From assembly GCA_030608865.1 (NCBI GenBank), contig JAUWDI010000013.1:1-11754 (forward strand): 11,754 nt of DNA, read 5' to 3'. Below, one piece after another: positions 1 through 6,860 of this stretch. The DNA comes from Anaerolineales bacterium. Its GTDB lineage: Bacteria; Chloroflexota; Anaerolineae; Anaerolineales; E44-bin32. Made by a program: the position numbers and the translations under genes. Position 1 is the first letter of the stretch. Each line of letters begins with the position of its first letter. The notes beneath the pieces were generated by a model. That model was not told where the DNA came from and did not search any database. It saw only the letters and a list, made by a program, of their open reading frames with translations.

Positions 1-593
1 GAACGGAATATTCGATATGCACGCTCAAGGGCTAGAGGGATGAGAAAAAGAAGGGCATCAGGGCGGGTTAGCAGGCTGAGTGAGCCGATAAAGGCGGCGA
101 GGACTGGCTGGTTGTTCGAATGCATGTAAAATGTGCCCAACATCAGGAGGATGAACAGGCTCGTCTCCATGCCGCCAATCGCGAAAGTGACAGACATTGG
201 AGCAGCAGCCCAGATTAATGCAGTAGCTATCCCGGCACGGCGGTATCCGAGGTTCATCGAGAGACGGATGATGATCAAGCAGCTCATAGCATCGGCAATG
301 GCGCTAATCACCACTGCGATTTCTGGGTAGGGAGCTTGGATGCCACCTGTGATAGAACCTATGGCGGCAAGCAACACAGCATAAAGGGGTGTCGTCGTTC
401 CTAAAACCCATTCTCCCGGGTTGTACACAAGGCCATTCCCGGCGATGAGGTTTTGGGCATAACGGAAAGTGATGAAAGCATCATCGACGGTTCGAACTCC
501 GGGTATCAATCGGAGTGCAACAGCGAGCAGCGGGATGAGAAATTGGGGATTGAAGAATTTATTTAAACGCACCCGCGCATTATACAGAGGCAT
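1..593 (-). CDS. GT-C type membrane glycosyltransferase, DDAFI subtype (partial, C-terminus beyond left edge)
   Basis: Reading the minus strand from an ATG at 593-591 gives 197 open codons that run off the left edge. The product begins MPLYNARVRLNKFF and has a first hydrophobic helix at about residues 18-33. A DDAFITFRYA motif follows, with the acidic pair at D37-D38, then NPGE at 58-61 and TTTPL at 66-70. Further on are GGMET (140-144) and TRPDA (176-180). This order of motifs is typical of GT-C fold, polyprenyl-phosphate-sugar dependent transferases loosely grouped with GT39; the tandem Asp lies where the catalytic acid sits. The donor and acceptor are unknown. It is the same subtype as the 8417-9913 gene and diverges from the 597 gene. 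No ribosome-binding site precedes the ATG. A GTG at 572 (codon 8) is an alternative start that keeps the whole hydrophobic part. The identity as a membrane glycosyltransferase is fairly sure; the exact start is not. Confidence 0.85.
   Translation of the reverse strand, partial: MPLYNARVRLNKFFNPQFLIPLLAVALRLIPGVRTVDDAFITFRYAQNLIAGNGLVYNPGEWVLGTTTPLYAVLLAAIGSITGGIQAPYPEIAVVISAIADAMSCLIIIRLSMNLGYRRAGIATALIWAAAPMSVTFAIGGMETSLFILLMLGTFYMHSNNQPVLAAFIGSLSLLTRPDALLFLIPLALERAYRIFR
579..586. promoter_or_regulatory. Possible divergent promoter with overlapping -10 elements
   Basis: On the minus strand, 584-579 reads TATAAT, a perfect -10 hexamer. On the plus strand the overlapping 581-586 reads TATACA, one mismatch from the -10 seen at 9943-9948. 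No convincing -35 lies at 16-18 bases on either side. If the minus -10 is used, transcription would begin near 572, downstream of the ATG at 593, and would favour the GTG at 572 as a near-leaderless start. If the plus -10 is used, transcription would begin near 593, which would exclude the AGAGG at 586-590 from the transcript of the 597 gene. This is a weak call. Confidence 0.25.
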
Positions 594-596
594 TCT

Positions 597-2216
597 GTGA
601 TAGGAAAGTCAGGTCAAACGCGCCAATTGTTGATATGGATCCTAATTGGTCTGTTCTTCCTTGCCGTCATCTTGAAGGTGGCCCTTCTAAGCGTTGGGGC
701 TTTCCCCTTTAATGCGGATGAAGCGATTGTTGGCTTGATGGCTCGCCATATCCTGGAAGGGAATTGGCCGGTTTTCTTCTATGGACAAACCTACATGGGA
801 AGCCTGGACGCGACACTCATCGCGCTGGGTTTCATGCTCTTCGGCAGCGAAGTCTTCGTCATCCGGACGATCCAAATTCTGCTCTATCTCGGGACGATTA
901 TTCTGGCCGTAAATCTGAGCGCGCGAATCTTTAGGAGCCAACTCGCGGGGCTGGTGACAGGTTTGCTCTTAGCCGTACCCACAGTGAATATAACCCTTTA
1001 CACAACCGTCTCTCTGGGCGGGTATGGGGAGGCGCTCCTTATTGGTGCTTTGCTCCTGCTCCTGGCGGTCCAAATTGATGAGAAACCCGACAATACCATG
1101 AACTACCTTTTGTGGGGTTTCTTTTCCGGTCTCGGTTTCTGGGCATTTGGGTTGACCATCGCATACATCCTGCCGACGTCTGTTATTGTAGTGCGCAGTC
1201 TGATTAAATCGCGGCGGAGTCGATGGTGGATTCAAGGAGCGCTGATCTTTATAGCGGGAATTATCGGCGCGTTGCCACTCATCATCTGGGCTTACGAAAA
1301 TGGTGTCAGCGTTTTATTTCAGGAACTCTTTGGATCCGCGATTGCGGTAAATGCTGGCTCAGCTTACTTATCAACATTAATCAAACATATCCAATATTAT
1401 TTACTCTTTGGAATTACTGTGACTCTTGGGTTTCGACCGCCTTGGACGACCGAACCCATCGCTCTGCTGTTAGTGCCCTTCGCTCTGGTCTTCTGGTCGT
1501 TGGTATTTATCCAAATCTTCCATAGGCTGCGGGATGAGAGCTCCCGGCGAGCGATTTATTGGATGATTGCAGGTGTTATGGGTGCGGTGATCCTTATGTT
1601 CGTGCTCACCCCATTTGGCTCGGACCCGTCTGGCCGCTATTTTCTCCCTGTTTATTTCACCCTGGCAATTTTCGCGGGAGACTTCTTCGCCCAGCCGGCT
1701 TTCAAGATCAACGCACGATTCCGAGCGCTGATCCTGGTATTTGTTGTCGCGTTCAACTTATGGAGCAACCTGGAGGCAGCGGGCCAATATCCTCCCGGGA
1801 TAACCACGCAATTTGATGCAGTCACGAGGGTCAATCACAGATTTGATGAGCAGCTTGTCGATTTTCTGGCCAAGCATGGAGAAACGAGGGGGTATTCAAA
1901 TTATTGGGTGTCCTATCCGCTTGCCTTTTTGTCAGACGAGGAGTTGATCTTTATCCCAAGGCTCCCGTACCATCTCGATTTTCGGTACACTGCTCGGGAC
2001 GATCGTTATGAACCTTTCCGGGTTATCGTCGATGGAAGCGACCACGTTGCTTACATCACGACATTCCATCCAGCTCTTGATGAGAGCATCAGGGCGAGTT
2101 TCCGTAGACTTGAAGTAGTGTGGGAGGAGGAAGTGATCGGGGATTACCAAATCTTCTATAATCTCTCACGCCCCGTGCGGCCAGAGGAAATCGGTGACGC
2201 ATGGTTGGGGAATTAG
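597..2216 (+). CDS. GT39/PMT-like membrane glycosyltransferase with C-terminal soluble domain
   Basis: This 539-residue polytopic membrane protein has its first helix at about residues 10-32, followed by the motif FNADEAIVGLMAR. D41-E42 match the DE pair of the PMT/ArnT-like GT-C fold, where the Asp acts as catalytic base. The motif FYGQTYMGSL (61-70) follows in the same external loop, then alternating hydrophobic helices up to about residue 395. The last 130 or so residues are hydrophilic and probably form an external domain (YWVSYPLAFLSDEE, PRLPY). Expected role: transfer of a sugar from a polyprenyl phosphate on the outer membrane face; substrates unknown. The GTG start is supported by AGAGG at 586-590, six bases upstream. 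The start lies only 3 bases from the divergent ATG at 593. It is followed by a 200-base gap holding no gene and no convincing promoter, only short inverted repeats near 2215-2263. Confidence 0.87.
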   Translation: MIGKSGQTRQLLIWILIGLFFLAVILKVALLSVGAFPFNADEAIVGLMARHILEGNWPVFFYGQTYMGSLDATLIALGFMLFGSEVFVIRTIQILLYLGTIILAVNLSARIFRSQLAGLVTGLLLAVPTVNITLYTTVSLGGYGEALLIGALLLLLAVQIDEKPDNTMNYLLWGFFSGLGFWAFGLTIAYILPTSVIVVRSLIKSRRSRWWIQGALIFIAGIIGALPLIIWAYENGVSVLFQELFGSAIAVNAGSAYLSTLIKHIQYYLLFGITVTLGFRPPWTTEPIALLLVPFALVFWSLVFIQIFHRLRDESSRRAIYWMIAGVMGAVILMFVLTPFGSDPSGRYFLPVYFTLAIFAGDFFAQPAFKINARFRALILVFVVAFNLWSNLEAAGQYPPGITTQFDAVTRVNHRFDEQLVDFLAKHGETRGYSNYWVSYPLAFLSDEELIFIPRLPYHLDFRYTARDDRYEPFRVIVDGSDHVAYITTFHPALDESIRASFRRLEVVWEEEVIGDYQIFYNLSRPVRPEEIGDAWLGN

Positions 2217-2403
2217 CTGCAGCAAACAGCCTTATCAAGGCAGCTTGGGTAAGATTGAAGCTGATAGGTATTCTTCTGCCTCATGGCATAGGAGATGCAA
2301 GGGTGAAAGTGGATAATTAGGGTGGATGTTAATACCGTAGTAAATAAGATCGGGTATTTCTCCACAGGAAAAATCATGCATTCATCGACCAGCACCGATA
2401 GAT

Positions 2404-2409
2404 GGAAGG
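2404..2409 (+). promoter_or_regulatory. Ribosome-binding site deciding the start at 2417
   Basis: GGAAGG lies seven bases before the ATG at 2417. Another in-frame ATG at 2402 overlaps this site and has no Shine-Dalgarno sequence of its own (GATAG only), so 2417 is preferred. Confidence 0.6.
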
Positions 2410-2416
2410 CACACAC

Positions 2417-3889
2417 ATGACGTTCAAACGCCTGGTGTTTGGCATCACTTTCCTGGCTATTTTCACCATGGCTGTCCGTGTCTCCGTAGGCTACGATACG
2501 TGGTGGCATCTAAAAGCGGGTGAGTGGATGCTTGCCAATCGGGCGATCCTCCGGACGGATTTGTTTTCGCTTACACGTCAGGGCTCAGCTTGGATTTACC
2601 CCGGATGGCTTGCGCAGATTCTTCTCTATGCAATCTTTCGTAACTTCAGCTTCGCCGGTCTAAATTTATTCACTGCGTTGATGGTTGTGGCTGCTTTCGC
2701 GTTTGTGTGGTGCACGCTAGAGGGTCGAGACCTGCTCAAGGCTTTCATTATCCTTCTCGCTGTGTCTGCTTCCGGAGTGTATTGGTCCGCACGACCGCAG
2801 ATCATCAGCTTTGTTCTTGCAGGCTATTTCCTATTCGTACTCTATCCGCATCAGAAGAGAAGGGTGTGGTTGCTATGGTCACTCCCCGTGGCGATGATTC
2901 TCTGGGTAAATGTGCATGGAGGTTTCGCGATCGGCTTTTTAATTCTTGGGGTCTATCTTTTCGGAGAAACCGTCCAGATGGTTCATGAGGCTGTTCAAAG
3001 TGACCGGGATTGGCGAACAGCGTGGGATCAGCACAAAAGGGAGATATTCCACCTTCTTTTGGTCAGTTTTCTTTGCACCCTAGCTGTTTCGATCAATCCA
3101 CACGGACCGCAGATGCTTCTTTACCCCTTCAAGACGGTTTCTATTCAGGTTCTTCAAGATTACATTCAGGAATGGCAATCTCCAAATTTCCATCAGGCCC
3201 AGGTTTTGCCCTTTCTTCTGATGCTATTGCTTCTCATCGGAACTTTATACGAGTCTCGTCGCCGGGGTGATCCCACAGAAATCATCCTTGTTCTCGTATT
3301 TCTAGCGCTTGCTCTTCTCGCAAGCCGGAATATCGCATTATTTGCACTTGTTGCCGCGCCGGTAATCACACGCCATCTTGATGCACTTCTGGATGAGATG
3401 CACCTCGACATAGGTTCCGCAGCGCAGCTTCCAAAAAGTACCGCAAAGTGGTTGAACCTTACTGTATTTTTACTGTTAATTGTTGCTTCGGGTTTGAAGA
3501 TCTCATCAGCATTATCTTCTCAGGTGAACCAGGATGCACTCGAGGAGGATTTTCCGGTTCGTGCGGTTGAATATCTACGCTCCGTCCAGCCTAAAAAGAA
3601 CCTTTTTAATACCTATAACTGGGGTGGTTATGTTATTTGGGAGCTTCATCCAGATTTTCTTAGCTTTGTAGATGGTCGGACGGATCTCTTCGACGATGAG
3701 ATTCTGGAAGAATATCTCATTAGCTGGCAAGGCTTACCAGGCTGGGAGCGAGTATTTGAGACTTGGGATATTGAGATAGTGTTGCTTGAGCCCTGGGCTC
3801 CTCTGAGGATCCGTCTTGAATCGCAGGGCTGGGAAATCGACTACGAGGATGAGCTAGCGGTCGTTCTCAGCTCTCCTAATAAGAGATGA
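2417..3889 (+). CDS. Predicted GT-C type membrane protein, DTWWHL/NWGGY subtype
   Basis: The product has 490 residues, or 495 if it starts at 2402. A first helix at about 6-24 leads into GYDTWWHLKAGEWML, with D27 and H31, then TDLFS (D48) and a Trp-rich loop (PGWLAQ). RPQ at 126-128 and NVHGG at 165-169 are further conserved-looking motifs between helices. After roughly ten membrane segments, the C-terminal portion carries YNWGGY at about 400 and FVDGRTDLF at about 417-425, in a soluble tail of around 95 residues. This DxxxH plus NWGGY/VDGR pattern occurs in poorly characterised large bacterial membrane proteins that resemble GT-C transferases. The Asp after helix 1 fits that fold. No substrate can be proposed. 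It is followed by a terminator-like hairpin, so it may end a transcription unit. The coding region is certain; the enzymatic role is inferred from architecture. Confidence 0.82.
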   Translation: MTFKRLVFGITFLAIFTMAVRVSVGYDTWWHLKAGEWMLANRAILRTDLFSLTRQGSAWIYPGWLAQILLYAIFRNFSFAGLNLFTALMVVAAFAFVWCTLEGRDLLKAFIILLAVSASGVYWSARPQIISFVLAGYFLFVLYPHQKRRVWLLWSLPVAMILWVNVHGGFAIGFLILGVYLFGETVQMVHEAVQSDRDWRTAWDQHKREIFHLLLVSFLCTLAVSINPHGPQMLLYPFKTVSIQVLQDYIQEWQSPNFHQAQVLPFLLMLLLLIGTLYESRRRGDPTEIILVLVFLALALLASRNIALFALVAAPVITRHLDALLDEMHLDIGSAAQLPKSTAKWLNLTVFLLLIVASGLKISSALSSQVNQDALEEDFPVRAVEYLRSVQPKKNLFNTYNWGGYVIWELHPDFLSFVDGRTDLFDDEILEEYLISWQGLPGWERVFETWDIEIVLLEPWAPLRIRLESQGWEIDYEDELAVVLSSPNKR

Positions 3890-3921
3890 TGCTCATGGGA
3901 TCTCACAATAAGGAACTCATA

Positions 3922-3951
3922 ATTAGTGAAAGAAAATCACTAATCTTTTTT
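3922..3951 (+). terminator. Intrinsic terminator-like hairpin
   Basis: ATTAGTGA (3922-3929) and TCACTAAT (3937-3944) form a perfect 8-bp stem around a 7-base A-rich loop. One C and six T residues (3946-3951) follow. The stem is AT-rich and so weak, but the geometry fits a Rho-independent terminator for the gene ending at 3889. It lies only 17 bases before the next predicted start, so it could instead be an attenuator or operator for the downstream gene. Confidence 0.6.
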
Positions 3952-3968
3952 ACCTCGAAGAGTATGGT

Positions 3969-5225
3969 GTGTCGAGTTGTTTCCGGGGGTGGTGTTTGAA
4001 ATATTATCTGCCAAACTGGCTAAGAATCGTCCTCCTGATTGGTTTACTCGTTTTCCTTATTGGCTTGTTCGTTGCCAATTACAGCTTTGTGCGCCAATCT
4101 CCCGGGGGTAATGATTTCCTCGCCCGGTGGACTGGCGCGCATTACTGGTTGGTTGAAGGTGTAAACCCATACGATGAAGAGGTAAGTCTCGCCGCGCAGA
4201 CGATGATATATGGCCGGCCAGCAGATCCATCAAAGGGCGAGGATATCGCCCATTTTGTCTACCCGCTTCCGGCGATGTTGTTTTTTGGACCCTTCGGATT
4301 TTTACCATTCCCGATAGCACGTGCAATCTGGATGACAATCCTTGAGATATGCTTGGTTGTCCTAGCTCTCATAGGTCTTCGTTTGGCGCGCTGGTCGCCG
4401 GATCGATTCACGCAGGCTGCCGTCATCCTGTTTTCGATTCTCTGGTACCACGGCGCGCGGGCAGTGATCATAGGTCAATTTGCGGTTATAGAAGCAGTCT
4501 TGATCGCGATTGCACTATTCGCTATCCAAAGGGAGTGGGATGAGGCTGCAGGCATTATCTTGGCATTGACGATTGCCAAGCCCCAGATGTCTTTTTTAAT
4601 AATCCCCTTCGTCCTCCTTTGGTCTCTCCGTGCTAAAAGATTTAGGATCGTAGGGTGGTTCCTTGGGGGGGTTACGGTTCTTATTGCCGGCTCTCTTATT
4701 GCCTTACCGAACTGGCCATTGGGATGGCTGGGTCAATTGCTTTCGTATCCCAGTTACACCGATCTGGGGTCACCAATCTCGATTCTTACTAGCTTCCTTC
4801 CAGGAGGAGGTGGGATCGCAAATCTGATCCTCACCGGGCTGCTGTCCCTTTATTTATTATGGGAATGGATTATGGCAGCTGGCAAGGATGATCCATGGTT
4901 CCAATGGGCGGCCGCGCTGACAATCGTGATCACGAATCTCATCGCTTTTCGAACTGCGACGACGAATTATGTCGTCATGCTGCCTGCTCTGTTGATTATC
5001 TTCAAGACCTGGGAAGACCGTTGGGGCAAAGGCGGATTGATTGCTTCCTTGCTGACTCTTTTGGGGTTATTGGTCGGGTTGTGGGTGTTGTTCTTGGCAA
5101 CCGTGCAGGGGAATGTAGAACACGCTGTGATGTATCTGCCTCTGCCGATCCTAACCCTGCTTGGGCTGCTCTGGTCGCGTTGGTGGGTCATAAGCTCTAC
5201 TCGTCTCCCAAAGTGGGAGGACTGA
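3969..5225 (+). CDS. GT87 (DUF2029)-like membrane glycosyltransferase
   Basis: This 418-residue polytopic protein matches the pattern of GT87, the family of the mycobacterial polyprenyl-phosphomannose dependent alpha-1,2-mannosyltransferase PimE. After the first helix (about 19-37) comes GGNDFLARW with D49 in the catalytic position. GVNPYDEE (64-71), YPLPAML (98-104), IGQF (158-161) and AKPQ (203-206) then appear in the order typical of the family. Several helices follow, and it ends with a short basic tail. It likely transfers one sugar from a polyprenyl phosphate outside the membrane; mannose is usual for the family but is not shown here. The GTG start at 3969 has a weak GAAGAG at 3957-3962. 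A TTG at 3996, preceded by GGGGG at 3985-3989 with a six-base gap, is a real alternative and would remove nine residues. The next gene starts 45 bases after the stop, so the two probably share a transcript. Confidence 0.87.
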   Translation: MSSCFRGWCLKYYLPNWLRIVLLIGLLVFLIGLFVANYSFVRQSPGGNDFLARWTGAHYWLVEGVNPYDEEVSLAAQTMIYGRPADPSKGEDIAHFVYPLPAMLFFGPFGFLPFPIARAIWMTILEICLVVLALIGLRLARWSPDRFTQAAVILFSILWYHGARAVIIGQFAVIEAVLIAIALFAIQREWDEAAGIILALTIAKPQMSFLIIPFVLLWSLRAKRFRIVGWFLGGVTVLIAGSLIALPNWPLGWLGQLLSYPSYTDLGSPISILTSFLPGGGGIANLILTGLLSLYLLWEWIMAAGKDDPWFQWAAALTIVITNLIAFRTATTNYVVMLPALLIIFKTWEDRWGKGGLIASLLTLLGLLVGLWVLFLATVQGNVEHAVMYLPLPILTLLGLLWSRWWVISSTRLPKWED

Positions 5226-5270
5226 ACTCAGGGAACAGGCGCTTATGCTCAGAAAGAAAAGCGAGGATCT

Positions 5271-6803
5271 TTGACAGTTTTTTTGCGAAAGAATACGAAG
5301 ATCATATTACTCGCGCTTCTAGCGCTTGTTCTCGCCGTCCGAATTCCATCCCTAGCTTCACGCTCACTGTGGTATGACGAGGCATGCTCTATTCTTTTTT
5401 CGCGCACAGGTCCTGCAGCAATGCTGCATGGAACGCTGGGGCTCGTAGACGGGACAGCCGCGGACGTGCACCCGTTACTCTATTACACGCTTTTATGGGC
5501 TTGGATGCTGCTTGTAGGGCAGAAAGTCATCGTCGTTCGCTTCCTATCGGTTCTTATTCACCTCGTATTGCTCATCCTGATATGGTATCTGATGGAGGAG
5601 ATGTTCGGTTTGAAACAGGCGATATTGGCAGGACTATTATTCTCCTTCGCGCCTTTCCAGGTGCATTACGGGCAGGAAGCGCGCATGTATGGCCTTCTCA
5701 GTTTATGGCTCGTTTTCGCCACTTTGTGTGTTTGGAGGGGCATCCAGGGTGGCAGGTATTTCCCATGGATCGCTTTTGGTATATTTGCGGCTCTAGCGAT
5801 GTATACACATGTCCTGGCCGTCTTCTATCTCGTCCCTCTCTGGTTATCCCCGCTTTATTTCCGCAAGTTGAGGTTGTTTCGATACGCATTGCTCTCGGCG
5901 CTTATCGCGATTGTTCTGTATTTACCTTGGGGTCTTCAGCTTCCTGCTCAAGTTGCGAAAGTCGAGCGTGCTTACTGGATTATGAAGCCTACGCTCGTAG
6001 ATCTGGTCCAAACAGTACTGTCATTTATTTCAGGTCTCCCTATCCATCCAAGCTGGCTTCCGGTCATCCTTTTTTGTGCATTGCTTGTGATCGTTCTTGC
6101 GGGAGTTATAACGTTCCGGGCGGTACGAGAACGGGATCCTCAGGCAGAGAGGGTTATTTGGCTGATTTATTTGAGCGCTGCACCTGTCCTTCTTCTTTTT
6201 CTTGTTTCGCAGATTCGGCCCCTGTACGTCGTGCGGGGCTTAGTGCCCTCCGGCGTCATCTTTCTACTCTGGCTCGCGTGGGTGATTGCTCCCCGTGAAG
6301 GGCGACGTGTGGAGTCGTTCCTAATAATCGGTTGTTTAGCATTAGCTTTTGCGATTGGGTTATTTTCTCGTGCAACCTATCGGGGATTTCCTTATGCTCC
6401 ATTTGAGAACGTAAATGAATACATCACCTCCGAGTTAGATGAGGGAGGGGTTGTCCTGCATTCGAATAAAATCACAATGCTCCCATCTTACTATTATGAT
6501 GAGTCACTTCCGCATACCTATATTGCCGATCCACCTGGAGCAGGGAGCGACACCCTTGCGATGCCGACCCAAGAGGTTCTAGGTCTTATTGCCCAACCGG
6601 ATGCGAGTAGCGCGGTAGGGGATGCCCAGCAGGTATTTTTCGTCATGTTCGGGCGCGAGATCGGCGACTATGATGCGCAAGGGGCGAGAAAGCATCCTCA
6701 CCTTTCATGGCTGGAAGAACACTATAGCCTGGTTGAACAAACCGCCTGGGATGATTTATCCCTTTACAGGTTTGAAAGCCGGGAACATGTAAGTCAAGAT
6801 TGA
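5271..6803 (+). CDS. GT39-family membrane glycosyltransferase (LWYDEA type)
   Basis: This 510-residue protein is the most canonical GT39-like member of the run. Its first helix (about 9-27) is followed by RSLWYDEACS with catalytic-type D36-E37. DVHPLLYY (65-72) occupies the position of the usual HPPLYY, with the second Pro replaced by Leu, and YGQEARMYGLL (133-143) follows. About ten further hydrophobic segments reach roughly residue 375. A hydrophilic tail of about 130 residues then probably lies outside the cell. It should move a sugar from a polyprenyl phosphate onto an unknown acceptor, which could be protein, lipid or glycan. The TTG start at 5271 has GAGG at 5263-5266, four bases upstream. 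No in-frame start exists between it and the stop at 5223-5225, so the only alternatives lie inside the gene, such as TTG at 5286. It probably shares an operon with the GT87-like gene before it. Confidence 0.88.
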   Translation: MTVFLRKNTKIILLALLALVLAVRIPSLASRSLWYDEACSILFSRTGPAAMLHGTLGLVDGTAADVHPLLYYTLLWAWMLLVGQKVIVVRFLSVLIHLVLLILIWYLMEEMFGLKQAILAGLLFSFAPFQVHYGQEARMYGLLSLWLVFATLCVWRGIQGGRYFPWIAFGIFAALAMYTHVLAVFYLVPLWLSPLYFRKLRLFRYALLSALIAIVLYLPWGLQLPAQVAKVERAYWIMKPTLVDLVQTVLSFISGLPIHPSWLPVILFCALLVIVLAGVITFRAVRERDPQAERVIWLIYLSAAPVLLLFLVSQIRPLYVVRGLVPSGVIFLLWLAWVIAPREGRRVESFLIIGCLALAFAIGLFSRATYRGFPYAPFENVNEYITSELDEGGVVLHSNKITMLPSYYYDESLPHTYIADPPGAGSDTLAMPTQEVLGLIAQPDASSAVGDAQQVFFVMFGREIGDYDAQGARKHPHLSWLEEHYSLVEQTAWDDLSLYRFESREHVSQD

Positions 6804-6860
6804 GCTTGTGGATAAGGATATCTATCAAAGCTTATAGAGATTGACGAGGTAGTTCTCGAA

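Noticed and set aside
133..330. 65-codon plus-strand reading frame
   Set aside because: It lies antisense to the left-edge membrane protein, whose motifs are clear. Its own product is Arg/Met-rich with no recognisable features or ribosome-binding site.
2217..2416. Small gene or promoter in the 200-base gap
   Set aside because: No start with a ribosome-binding site opens a meaningful plus-strand frame before 2402. The minus-strand frame here extends antisense into the next gene and looks random. Hexamers such as TAAGAT lack a matching -35.
4895..5377. 160-codon frame bridging two glycosyltransferase genes
   Set aside because: It overlaps the end of one real gene and the start of the next, has a composition typical of out-of-frame translation, and shows no motif.
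5384..6298. 304-codon reading frame inside the 5271-6803 gene in another plus frame
   Set aside because: The product is rich in Cys, Ser and Arg with no domain pattern, while the main frame encodes a canonical GT39-like enzyme across the same bases.
6843..6859. Hairpin masking the ribosome-binding site of the 6861 gene
   Set aside because: CGAG/CTCG gives only a 4-bp stem with a 6-base loop, too weak to claim as regulation.
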